Origin: Halobellus rufus
Lineage (GTDB): Archaea > Halobacteriota > Halobacteria > Halobacteriales > Haloferacaceae
Direction of reading: 5' to 3'
Assembly: GCF_000739575.1 (NCBI RefSeq)
Contig: NZ_BBJO01000039.1
Coordinates: 1 to 64,000, forward strand
DNA: 64,000 nt
Shown here: piece by piece, positions 1 through 7,848 of the stretch
How the letters are laid out: every line of letters starts with the position of its first letter
Position numbering within the stretch: position 1 is the first letter of the stretch
Program-made: the position numbers and the translations under genes
Notes under the pieces: generated by a model
The model's database searches: none
Told to the model about the DNA's origin: nothing
Seen by the model: the letters and a program-made list of their open reading frames with translations, nothing else

Positions 1-487
1 CGTTTGGGCGTTCCGACGCCTCTACGAGTACGTCTCCTACAAAGCCCCTGAACAGGGGGTCTCCGTAGAGCAAGTCGAGCCGAACCACACGTCCCAACGC
101 TGTTCTCGAACAGACTGTGGGTTCACGCACGAGAACAACCGTCAGGGAGAACACTTCGAGTGCCAGAAGTGTGGTTATGAAGTGAACGCGGACTACAACG
201 GCGCGAAGAACATTGGCGTGCGATACGCCCGGAAGCGAACACACAGACTCCGTTCCTCGCCCAAGTCGGGGAGCGGAGACGCACTAGTAGACGTGCGTGT
301 GAATGGTGGGACGTTGAACGGTGAGAGTCACCAGCCTATTGCTGGCGACTAATTGCCGGGAGTCCACATCAAAGCCCCATCACCAGAAATCGAAGATTTC
401 TGGTTAGCAGTCAGAAGCTCCGCTTCTGACGACACCCTCAAGGACCGAGGCGCGTATGCGCCGAGGGAGTAGGGTGGGGTAGTTTAC
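1..487 (+). mobile_element. IS605/IS1341-type element, right part with guide-RNA end
   Basis: The tnpB tail is followed by two hairpins: CCAGAAATC/GATTTCTGG (383-403) and TCAGAAGC/GCTTCTGA (411-429). The terminal stretch ends in TAGTTTAC at about 487. The same 21-nt hairpin and a near-identical terminus (TAGTTCAC) close the tnpA-tnpB element ending at 25115, so the two belong to one subfamily. In these elements the right end is transcribed as the scaffold of the TnpB guide RNA. The host DNA just after it, from about 488, would be the guide. Confidence 0.7.
2..352 (+). CDS. tnpB: TnpB RNA-guided nuclease, C-terminal part (5' end outside window)
   Basis: The open frame runs in from the left edge and ends with TAA. 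It encodes the C-terminal zinc ribbon (two Cys pairs, SQRCSRTDC and FECQKCGY) followed by the RuvC-III motif [11 protein letters not shown], whose Asp is the last catalytic residue of the TnpB nuclease. After the zinc ribbon comes a tail of about 40 residues typical of haloarchaeal IS1341-type proteins. Family knowledge: TnpB is the ancestor of Cas12 and uses an RNA made from its own 3' end and the element's right end. The right-end hairpins at 383-403 and 411-429 follow directly. Whether the missing N-terminal part is intact cannot be judged. Confidence 0.85.
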   Translation, partial: VWAFRRLYEYVSYKAPEQGVSVEQVEPNHTSQRCSRTDCGFTHENNRQGEHFECQKCGYEVNADYNGAKNIGVRYARKRTHRLRSSPKSGSGDALVDVRVNGGTLNGESHQPIAGD

Positions 488-512
488 TCGTGAGGTTCCA
501 CCTGCATATCCA

Positions 513-1517
513 TCAGTTAGCCCGTTCCAGTGCCTCGATTGTTTCTTCAGCGAGGGTTACCACAAGTTCATCTGCTGGTTGCTCTTTCTGGGTTAATCCT
601 GCGCTCTGTCCTGCATAAAGCGGCAATTCTTCGACGGCCCCATCTATACTAGGGACTGCAAGCGAATCTTCATACCGACGTATCGGTGTGCCATCATCCG
701 TTTCTGCGACAATCTCACCCTCTCCCGGGCGATCGGCTTCTGGCTGTCCTGCCGCTTTCCAGTCCGCGACAGTCGCGTTTTCAAGTACTCGATGCGGCAC
801 ATCCGGCCAGCCTTCGTCGAAGAGAGACGAGTAGACCGTTTCGGTCTCATCCGCTTCGAGTACCCGCTGTCGATATAGTCGGTGGACGTGGGCTTCCTCC
901 GTTGCGAGAAACCGCGTGCCGAGCCACGCACCAGCGGCCCCGAGCGTGAGTACAGCGGCAATCCCACGCCCGTCTGCGATTCCGCCAGCCGCAATAACTG
1001 GTGTGTCAGGAACTGCATCAACTATACGTGGCACCAGTGGCAGTGTTGCAACCGTACTCTGCACGTGACCACCTGCTTCCCACCCCTGTGCAACGAGAAT
1101 ATCGACACCCGCATCAACGGCGGCTTTCGCCTCTGACGCATTCCCTACCGTCTGAAGAATAGTCCCGTCGTGCGAGTGTATTTGCTCAATATAGGGCGCG
1201 GCATCCCCGAATGAAAAGGAGAAGACATCAATTCCTTCGTCAAGACAGACCTGAACGTGTCTTTCCGTCGGAATGTCTTTTGCGTCTGAATCCGCAACAA
1301 TGTTCACCCCGAAAATACCATCCGTTCTGTGCTTCGTATCGGTGAGAATCTTGCGAGTCGCCTCTTCGTCTCGCCATGTGACAGCGAGCATTCCGAGTGC
1401 GCCAGCGTCAGCGACAGTAGCTGCCAGTGCGGGGCAGGTCGCGCTTCCAATCGGCGCTTGAACGATGGGAACGTCAAGACCGAGAGCATCAGTGAAAGCC
1501 GTGGTCAGTTGTGACAT
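513..1517 (-). CDS. Nitronate monooxygenase / 2-nitropropane dioxygenase family
   Basis: A 334-residue FMN-dependent TIM-barrel protein of the nitronate monooxygenase family, which oxidises alkyl nitronates to carbonyl compounds and nitrite. Visible family signs are the N-terminal PIVQAPIGSATCPALAA segment, the AQGWEAGGH motif near residues 145-152, and the phosphate-binding AAGGIADGRGIAAVLTLGA stretch near 175-195. The length matches the family. The stop lies only about 25 bp from the right end of the upstream TnpB element, so the insertion just missed its 3' end. It stands alone, with no operon partner visible. Family members with enoyl-reductase-like roles exist, so the substrate is not certain. 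Confidence 0.88.
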   Translation of the reverse strand: MSQLTTAFTDALGLDVPIVQAPIGSATCPALAATVADAGALGMLAVTWRDEEATRKILTDTKHRTDGIFGVNIVADSDAKDIPTERHVQVCLDEGIDVFSFSFGDAAPYIEQIHSHDGTILQTVGNASEAKAAVDAGVDILVAQGWEAGGHVQSTVATLPLVPRIVDAVPDTPVIAAGGIADGRGIAAVLTLGAAGAWLGTRFLATEEAHVHRLYRQRVLEADETETVYSSLFDEGWPDVPHRVLENATVADWKAAGQPEADRPGEGEIVAETDDGTPIRRYEDSLAVPSIDGAVEELPLYAGQSAGLTQKEQPADELVVTLAEETIEALERAN

Positions 1518-2064
1518 CGTGAATCAGTTAGAGATCTAATAGAAGAATTTTTGATTCTGTTGATACGTGAACACTCTGTCCTGATCGATTTCCTGTAGGT
1601 GTGGGAAACTCTTTTTAAGCGATTTCACACTTGAAGCAAAGAGATCCGGATAGGACACGCCACCTCGTGTCCGACCGGGCAATCGGTTATCAGTTCCGTC
1701 CTTTCGTGTCGTGGCTGCGATCGTCAGCATCACCAACCTTGCTTGGACACCCCAGATGGCGAGAAGTGGGAGCTACCTGCAGGGTGAAATTATTTAATGA
1801 TCGAAGCAAATTACAGAAGCGGGCACGACACCCGTGTCCGACCCGAGCAATCGGCCCCCGACGCCGTTTGCTTGGATTCGTGGCCGCGAAGGCATCATCA
1901 CGAGCCATATCGGGCTCCGTTCATCACCACAGTGGGCTCGTAACTTGCGGCCACGACCGGCCTGACTTCAGATAGTACACCGATTCATCTGAAGAGTCTG
2001 CGTTCGAATTGTTGAGGTGGGCATCGACAGACCGATTCACATTGAGCTATAAGAGCACGTCAGT
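1518..2064. other. Gene-free stretch with an imperfect tandem duplication
   Basis: No convincing protein is encoded here. The stretch contains two about 90-bp imperfect copies (from about 1633 and about 1803, period about 168 bp), each preceded by a TATA-like sequence; see the separate repeat entry. Reading frames are not conserved between the copies on either strand. Confidence 0.6.
1612..1900 (+). repeat. Two imperfect direct repeats, each behind a TATA-like box
   Basis: Copy 1 has GAAGCAAA at 1633, the core CGTGTCCGACCGGGCAATCG at 1666, and CGTGGCTGCGA at 1710. Copy 2 has GAAGCAAA at 1803, CGTGTCCGACCCGAGCAATC at 1833, and CGTGGCCGCGA at 1879. The internal spacings are nearly equal (33/44 and 30/46). 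TTTTTAAG lies just before copy 1 and TTATTTAA just before copy 2, where haloarchaeal TATA boxes would sit. Because the frames are not conserved, paired small RNAs are more likely than peptides; this is inference. Confidence 0.45.
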
Positions 2065-2829
2065 GTGAGCTCTGAGGACACCCACTCGCTGACGGAACAC
2101 GAGGTTGTTGAGTCGTTAGAACGGCTTGGTCTCTCGAACTATGCTGCGCAGGTGTTCGTTGCACTGCAGTTGTTCGGCCCAGGAACGACGAAGCAACTCA
2201 CAGAAGAAACGGCCGTCCCCCGATCACAAGTGTATGGCGCAGCTGAAGAGTTGATCAATCGCGGTCTCGTGGAGTTACAACAATCAACACCGAAGAAATA
2301 TCGGGCGGTAGATCTCTCAGCTGCGCGCCAGCAACTGCTTGATGCCCTCGAATCAGAAGCCGATCGTGCCTTTTCATTTCTCGAGACCAACCAACATAAC
2401 CGGTCGGCGGAGAATACCGATGAAGACGTCTGGCTTATACGGGGACGTGTTCCGATTCAAAATCGGGTTGTTGAGCTGCTTGAAGGGGCTGAGGAGTCCA
2501 TTGTCTGTGCGTTCTTTGATCCAACAGCCCTGTCCGAACCCATTGTGTCTCAGTTAGAACAGCAATCCAATACTGAAACCGCTGTTCGTGTTCTCTGTCC
2601 AAACGAATCGGTTGCAACTGTGCTTCGAGAGCTGGATGCTCTTGTCGTCGATCCCTCGATCGATGCAGCGATATTCGATGGTGTCGGCTGTGTCGTCCTC
2701 GTCGATAATCAGGCGTTTTTAGTGTCGACAACGACAGCAGAAACAACGACTCCCGACACTGCACTGTGGTCTGCTGAGACCGTTATTGCGCGGCTCTTTG
2801 TTGCGGTGCTTTCGGAAATTCTGCCGTGA
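2065..2829 (+). CDS. TrmB-family transcriptional regulator
   Basis: A 254-residue protein with an N-terminal winged helix of the TrmB type (residues about 10-85: LERLGLSNYAAQVFVALQ, then the recognition region AVPRSQVYGAAEELINRGLV). A C-terminal sensor-like domain follows (about 115-250) that resembles the phospholipase-D-like fold of TrmB regulators. Family members control sugar or metabolic genes in archaea. The start is a GTG; an in-frame stop (ctataa) lies just upstream and no better start follows. The tandem repeats at 1612-1900 lie upstream and could be its regulatory region or separate RNAs. The ligand and targets cannot be told from the sequence. Confidence 0.85.
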   Translation: MSSEDTHSLTEHEVVESLERLGLSNYAAQVFVALQLFGPGTTKQLTEETAVPRSQVYGAAEELINRGLVELQQSTPKKYRAVDLSAARQQLLDALESEADRAFSFLETNQHNRSAENTDEDVWLIRGRVPIQNRVVELLEGAEESIVCAFFDPTALSEPIVSQLEQQSNTETAVRVLCPNESVATVLRELDALVVDPSIDAAIFDGVGCVVLVDNQAFLVSTTTAETTTPDTALWSAETVIARLFVAVLSEILP

Positions 2830-2861
2830 ATTTCTTAGGAATATTCGAGGCCCGCATAGAA

Positions 2862-3101
2862 TTACTCTCTAGTGATATTTTGATCAGTGATGTATAATGC
2901 GTATGGTGTCACAGCGAGGACACCAAGAATAACGAAATACTCGATCCACATTTCACCAAATTGTGTTGTATCTAGTGTGATTATCCCGCCGTGAGTAATA
3001 GCGACGCCAAGTAAGAAACTAAACATAACACCGAGACCAATTAACTCCACAAGAACCACGAAAGCAGTGAGCCGTTTCAAAGACATACTCACAGCATACA
3101 T
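2862..3101 (-). CDS. Small two-helix membrane protein
   Basis: A 79-residue ORF with two clear hydrophobic segments (about residues 11-35 and 51-70) and a short charged tail. An internal start at residue 7 (MSLKRL) is equally plausible. I recognise no family. It lies convergent to the TrmB gene and has no operon partner. Hydrophobicity and composition favour a real small membrane protein over a chance frame, but support is limited. Confidence 0.5.
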   Translation of the reverse strand: MYAVSMSLKRLTAFVVLVELIGLGVMFSFLLGVAITHGGIITLDTTQFGEMWIEYFVILGVLAVTPYALYITDQNITRE

Positions 3102-3327
3102 CAGGATTCTCAGCTATTGTTATAGAGACCCAAGAGGCATCCCTGTGGGGTTATCTAGAAGAGGCGATGAATCACTCTGCTTGTCCTACTCGCTCAGCTA
3201 ACGTCAGTTATTTTTTGAGAGGAGGGCGTCCTGAGTCCAGACGCCAGAGTGTCCACTGAGAGCGCAGTCTCCAGAGGCAGGAAGAATTACTGCGTGAATC
3301 GTTCAGCCGTATAGTTCGTTCACACAC

Positions 3328-3346
3328 CAGAAACCGAAGGTTTCTG
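3328..3346. terminator. Hairpin, possible terminator or IS right-end relic
   Basis: CAGAAACC and GGTTTCTG form an 8-bp stem with a GAA loop, 39 bp past the stop of the minus-strand surface protein gene. The arrangement (stem, GAA loop) copies the right-end hairpins of the IS elements at 383-403 and 24939-24959, so it may be an IS relic that now acts as a terminator. Confidence 0.35.
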
Positions 3347-3384
3347 TGGACGCTGATTCGGAGTATCCTCCTCCTACTCCTACT

Positions 3385-5289
3385 TCACTGATTTTGTTGG
3401 TACCAGTATGCACCCCCACCAAGGGCGATGATCAGGATGAGGACGCCGATAAGCAACACCGGGCTCATCCCATCATCATCCTCAGGCTGGGGAGTCGACG
3501 TGGTTGGCTCCGGCTCGGTAGTCGGCTGCTCAGTAGTTGGTTGGTCAGTCGTTGGGTCCTCCGTAGTTGGAGTTTGCTGTTGGTACGTCACTGCGAATGG
3601 TGAGAAACTGTCAGTCTGGGCTTCGACGACAACCTCACCGTTATCCGAGACGACCGAAGTCTCAAGATCCCGCCACTGACCGTCGATGTAGTGCTCAATA
3701 ACCAACTCGTTGGGACTCACATCATCAGGCAATGCAGAGGATTGGACTGAAACCCGAACTGTCGCAGTCGAACCTTCAGCCGGGTCGGGGGCCGAAATGT
3801 CGACCGCGGCAACACGCGGACGTGTGGGTTCCGGTGTCCCTTCGGGGAGGTCAGTCAGTTCTTCGACGGTCACCTCACCGCTGACACCGGGATTCGTAAT
3901 CTCGACCTGACTGACACTCGTTCCACCAGAGAGCTGGGCTGTTGCAGTCCCATCGTCTCCAATCTGAGTCGTTACTCGGGTCGGCGTATCTGGCTCAGAT
4001 GGGTCAGCACTCCCACCGCCACCTGAACTTGGTGGGTCATCATCATCGTCATCGTCATCGTCTGCTTCGACGATCTCAATCGTTCCAGTGGCAGTGCTGA
4101 AATCATCGACTCCATCCCCTTGTGAGGCGTAGATGTATTGGTACTCTCCAGTGGACCAATTACTGTATGTCTCTACTGTGAGCGTCGTAGTATCCTCATC
4201 ACTTTCGACAGCGACCACAGAAGCATCAAGCGTTTCCGATTCTGTGGGCTCCGTATCTGGTACCGGTTGATTCGTTTCGTCAGCCACGAATTCGATGACA
4301 CTCGCAGCCGTGAAATTGCCGGATCGACGCTCGTCGCCAATGGTTGTCCCGGCCACTGTCACACTGCCATCTGCCTCAGCAACCCCGTTGACATACTCGA
4401 GATCGTGCTCAATATCGAGATTATCCGTCGATTGATCTTCGTCGAGTTCTCCCTCTAGGGTCAACGTTGTTTTTGACTCCGTGAAGGCCTCTTTATCATA
4501 GAGGACGAGCGAGTGATTAGTTTGGCCAGCATCAAGGTTAGACCCGACCTCGAAGTCGATATCTTCGCCACGTTCACTGCTCTCGGGGGCGTCGACGTCA
4601 GCGGCAGAAGCTTGAACCGTAGCTGCCTCAAGCCCGATGATATTCGCTTCGCCTGCGACTGAGATCTCCTGGTTATCGACTTCTAACCCTCCGTTTGTCT
4701 CCGGCTCTGCCAGCATAAACACATAGTGTCCGGAGCTCGGGGGGTCATATTCGTATGTGAGACTGCCATCCGACTCAAGTTCGACTGATTTCTCTTCGAA
4801 TGTCGCGTTTTCGTTGGCGTTCTCTGAGGTTAAGAGCTCGGTGAGTTCACCAACATCACCCATTGACGCAGAGACACTGTCACTAGTTGCGGTATCTGGT
4901 TCGAGTTTCGCGATAATTAGATCTGCATCAGTATCGAATTGGTTTGAGGTTGGATCAAAGGTTAACTCAATCTGTTCCTCACGGTCGAAGACCGAGAGGT
5001 AATCCTTATTTAACATCACGTCCCCGGGCGACTCATCCGCATTCACGAAGACCTCTTTGTTTTCTACGACGGTCCCAGATTGGCTCTGGTTCGTTCGAAG
5101 CGGAAAGATCGCTTCTTCCCAGACATCAACGTTTTCGGTCGCGTGGATCGTCTCATCCGAGGAGAGGCTGGCTGGGTCAGGTGAGGAATCGGCCCCAACC
5201 ACTGCAGCCCCTGCCACGGATGTACACATCAATATTATGACCAGAACAGCAGCTAGACTCCGTAAGCTACTGCTTAATCTATTTGGCAT
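3385..5289 (-). CDS. Secreted surface protein with PGF-pre-PGF domain and C-terminal membrane anchor
   Basis: About 634 residues counted from the ATG at 5289, chosen because a signal peptide begins there (MPNRLSSSLRSLAAVLVI, then an Ala-rich cleavage region). The N-terminal half is acidic and beta-rich, like haloarchaeal S-layer-type surface domains. An Asp run and Gly-Ser linker (about 430-450) precede a domain matching the PGF-pre-PGF family, ending in FSPFAVTY. A Thr/Pro/Glu repeat stalk (TTEDPTTDQPTTEQPTT) follows, then a single transmembrane helix. The end lacks a PGF motif, so anchoring is probably by the helix itself. It is divergent from the PGF-CTERM protein at 5397 and may share a regulatory region with it. 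Confidence 0.8.
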   Translation of the reverse strand: MPNRLSSSLRSLAAVLVIILMCTSVAGAAVVGADSSPDPASLSSDETIHATENVDVWEEAIFPLRTNQSQSGTVVENKEVFVNADESPGDVMLNKDYLSVFDREEQIELTFDPTSNQFDTDADLIIAKLEPDTATSDSVSASMGDVGELTELLTSENANENATFEEKSVELESDGSLTYEYDPPSSGHYVFMLAEPETNGGLEVDNQEISVAGEANIIGLEAATVQASAADVDAPESSERGEDIDFEVGSNLDAGQTNHSLVLYDKEAFTESKTTLTLEGELDEDQSTDNLDIEHDLEYVNGVAEADGSVTVAGTTIGDERRSGNFTAASVIEFVADETNQPVPDTEPTESETLDASVVAVESDEDTTTLTVETYSNWSTGEYQYIYASQGDGVDDFSTATGTIEIVEADDDDDDDDDPPSSGGGGSADPSEPDTPTRVTTQIGDDGTATAQLSGGTSVSQVEITNPGVSGEVTVEELTDLPEGTPEPTRPRVAAVDISAPDPAEGSTATVRVSVQSSALPDDVSPNELVIEHYIDGQWRDLETSVVSDNGEVVVEAQTDSFSPFAVTYQQQTPTTEDPTTDQPTTEQPTTEPEPTTSTPQPEDDDGMSPVLLIGVLILIIALGGGAYWYQQNQ

Positions 5290-5396
5290 ATGATACACGA
5301 GATATTCATATCGTATAATATTTTCGCCTAACTGGGAGATCGATCTTTCCAAAGGCACAAACTCTATATGAGTGACCAGAGGTTGAGGAAATACGG

Positions 5397-6470
5397 ATGG
5401 CCCATCGCGTCCCTGCGTTTTTGTTGGTTTTACTTGTTGTACTGTCCATCGCTATCGTGCCATTCGGTGGAGCTGCTCAGCAGTATAGTATCGCTGCATC
5501 GGATTCGACAGATACCGAAGAGCGAACGGTCACCGTCGATGGAACTGACTACCAAGTCGGGTCTGTTGGAACGGTGCCTGTAGACGGCTCACTTTCTGTC
5601 GATGTCGAAGCCCCAGAAGACACCCCTGTGCAGGTGAATCTATACAATAGCGATCGAGACATCGTGGAGTTCAAAGAACAATCTGGAAGCGGAGATGTGA
5701 CGTTCGAGATGGACGGCTTGACTCCGGGATCATACGTTCTTGTCCTCCAAAACGAAGATGACGGCGCGATTGAATCGATCCAGCCGGTGGTTGTTGCTGG
5801 CTGGGATGTGTCGTTATCTGCCTCGACGAACGCCGAGAATGAAATCGGACAGGGAGAGACGCTGTCTGTGACGGTATCGAGTGAGGAACACGAATCGATG
5901 CCCTCTCCAGAAGCCGTTGAAGTGGTCTTCACCCGAGATGACGAGGTCGTTTCCAGAACGGATGCCGAAAGTACCGGTGACGGCGAATATGAAGCAACAC
6001 TTGATTCGGATCGTGACACTGGATCATATCAGGTGTATGCGAATGTCCGAAACACGACGATGGTTGAAGATCGACACGAAGTTGTCGGTGTTTCTGACTC
6101 ACATCCGATCGAGATCGTTACCGATGCAGAAACCACTGAGGAGTCTGGATCGAATGGGCAAGGCCCAAGTCAGGGCTCAGGGGGAGGCCAAACTGGACCG
6201 GAGTCAACGACAACTGAGACCCCATCGACGTCCACAGTAACGCCTGAAACGACTACAACCACTAGTACCGACACGACGGATTCGGAAACACCAACTGATT
6301 CTGAAACAAACGCCACTACCACAACCTCAACATCGACTGAAAGCAGTGTGATCACTGCCTCCTCAGAAACGTCACCCGAAGATTCAACGGAAAATGCAAC
6401 ACCTGGATTCGGATTCTTGGCTGCGATGCTTGGAGTCGTAGGGTTCGTGCTGCTCTTCCAGAGACGATAG
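5397..6470 (+). CDS. Secreted surface protein with PGF-CTERM sorting signal
   Basis: A 357-residue protein with an N-terminal signal peptide (hydrophobic residues about 6-26), beta-rich acidic domains, and a Gly/Ser linker. A Thr/Ser/Glu stalk covers about residues 260-330. The C-terminal tripartite signal is TPGFGFLAAMLGVVGFVLLF followed by QRR. Family knowledge: PGF-CTERM proteins are cut and lipid-anchored by archaeosortase A at the cell surface. TATA-like CTATATG at 5364-5370 lies about 30 bp before the ATG, consistent with a nearly leaderless transcript. It is divergent from the larger surface protein gene, so the two may form one surface module. The ligand or role is unknown. Confidence 0.82.
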   Translation: MAHRVPAFLLVLLVVLSIAIVPFGGAAQQYSIAASDSTDTEERTVTVDGTDYQVGSVGTVPVDGSLSVDVEAPEDTPVQVNLYNSDRDIVEFKEQSGSGDVTFEMDGLTPGSYVLVLQNEDDGAIESIQPVVVAGWDVSLSASTNAENEIGQGETLSVTVSSEEHESMPSPEAVEVVFTRDDEVVSRTDAESTGDGEYEATLDSDRDTGSYQVYANVRNTTMVEDRHEVVGVSDSHPIEIVTDAETTEESGSNGQGPSQGSGGGQTGPESTTTETPSTSTVTPETTTTTSTDTTDSETPTDSETNATTTTSTSTESSVITASSETSPEDSTENATPGFGFLAAMLGVVGFVLLFQRR

Positions 6471-6475
6471 TTCAG

Positions 6476-7363
6476 CTACGTGGCTTGATTCTCGGTATCG
6501 GCGAATTCGGCCCACTCGATGGCGATGGTTGCTGTGTCCGCGTCGGTCCTCACCTGCTCGACGATCACTGGCGTATCGAGTCCACGGGCGAGGCCAACAG
6601 CAAGGAATGATTGGATCGGGTGATCAAACCGAGATACTGGACCGAACTGTGCGTCGGTGATCTCGAATATGAGTTGATGTTGTTCGGCGGTTATGTCCGT
6701 CTCGATTGCTGTCGCGAGCTCGAACCCCTCAACAAGTCCCTCAACAAGATGGGCACTCAGTGCCGCTGGTGTCTCGGGTAACGTCCCGGTATGAGTCTGT
6801 ACAAATTCGTCGACGAGCTGAGAGCCACTTGGCTGTAGTGCGATTCCCGTTGTTTGAGGTGAATCCCCAACGACAAATACGTTCGTGAGCGACTCCGGAA
6901 GATCAGTTGTGCTGCCTTCGGGAATGTAGAGTCGGCTACCCTCTTCGGTTTCTACGTAGATTCGGGTTCCGGAGAGGCCGAGTTCTCCCGAAATCTCGGT
7001 GAGATTCGCCGCAAGGGGCTCATAGATCGCTTCACCGATCTCAACGGGAATGAACTGCTCTGGGGTGAGATACCAGGTCAGTACTGCTGCAAAGGCTCCG
7101 ATTCCGGCGAGCGCAAACAGGAGTTGCTGGGCTGCCGTGATGACCACCCCCGCGCCGCCAGCCACGATGCTAACGCCTGCAAGGCCCATTGCTGTTCGAC
7201 GATAGGTGTTCTGCCGTGTGGTTTGATACTGCTCTCGGAGGCGTTGATTTTCCGCTTTGAGCGATGCAACCCGTTCAGTGAGTGTTTCAGCATCCGCTAC
7301 TTCTTCGGAATCCGATTCTGTCTCGTCGCGTTCGGCCGTTTGGTGAGAGTGATGGTGACTCAT
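6476..7363 (-). CDS. Coiled-coil membrane protein of the MoxR-DUF58 cluster
   Basis: About 295 residues from the ATG at 7363, which overlaps the previous stop as ATGA, so translation is probably coupled. It begins with a His-rich, acidic N-terminus, then a coiled coil (about residues 25-60). Two adjacent hydrophobic helices follow (about 60-105), then a soluble, probably extracytoplasmic, alpha/beta domain rich in acidic residues. I recognise no named family with certainty. It is the last gene of a three-gene minus-strand operon with the 162-residue membrane protein and the DUF58 protein, so a role in the same envelope complex is inferred. Confidence 0.72.
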   Translation of the reverse strand: MSHHHSHQTAERDETESDSEEVADAETLTERVASLKAENQRLREQYQTTRQNTYRRTAMGLAGVSIVAGGAGVVITAAQQLLFALAGIGAFAAVLTWYLTPEQFIPVEIGEAIYEPLAANLTEISGELGLSGTRIYVETEEGSRLYIPEGSTTDLPESLTNVFVVGDSPQTTGIALQPSGSQLVDEFVQTHTGTLPETPAALSAHLVEGLVEGFELATAIETDITAEQHQLIFEITDAQFGPVSRFDHPIQSFLAVGLARGLDTPVIVEQVRTDADTATIAIEWAEFADTENQAT

Positions 7364-7848
7364 TGGTCGGCTGTGAGTAATCCAAGGCTGAGTTGTTCGT
7401 ATCGGTGCCCAAGGTACAGAAGGACGCCTGCGGTGGCTGCGACACCCACAGTTGCGAGGATGATTCCGTTGGTTTGGACAAGTAGGAAGATGCCACTCGA
7501 ACCGACGGCAACCAAGCCCCCGACTCCGAACAGTGCACGCCATTGACGCAGCGTTCGAAAGTCCGCAGCGAGAAAGAGGATGGATGCTGCTTCAAGGAAA
7601 CCAATCGCCCAGAGGGGGAACGGCTCCGGGGTAAGGATCGCCCCCACGTGGAGTAGCAATATACCGAGTACTCCGCTGCCTCGGACTCCCACAACGAGTC
7701 CAGATAGAGCCACGAGACTACCGAGTGGACCTAGTACCACGCTCAGGCCGATGACAGCAAAAAGCGTGCCGCCGATCAGTGCGGTTGTGGCTCCTGTGAG
7801 CCGTTCCTGAGCGCCGACAGTGAGGCGCTGAAGCGTCGGACGCTGCAT
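7360..7848 (-). CDS. Polytopic membrane protein of the MoxR-DUF58 cluster
   Basis: A 162-residue very hydrophobic protein with about five predicted membrane segments. Its start overlaps the DUF58 stop by one base and its stop overlaps the next start, giving tight coupling on both sides. Haloarchaeal MoxR clusters commonly carry an uncharacterised membrane protein next to DUF58; I think this is that family (possibly DUF7519) but cannot confirm it. No catalytic motif is visible. Confidence 0.7.
   Translation of the reverse strand: MQRPTLQRLTVGAQERLTGATTALIGGTLFAVIGLSVVLGPLGSLVALSGLVVGVRGSGVLGILLLHVGAILTPEPFPLWAIGFLEAASILFLAADFRTLRQWRALFGVGGLVAVGSSGIFLLVQTNGIILATVGVAATAGVLLYLGHRYEQLSLGLLTADQ

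Noticed and set aside
1631-1975. Plus-strand frame over the tandem repeats
   Set aside because: TTG start, and the frame is not preserved between the two repeat copies.
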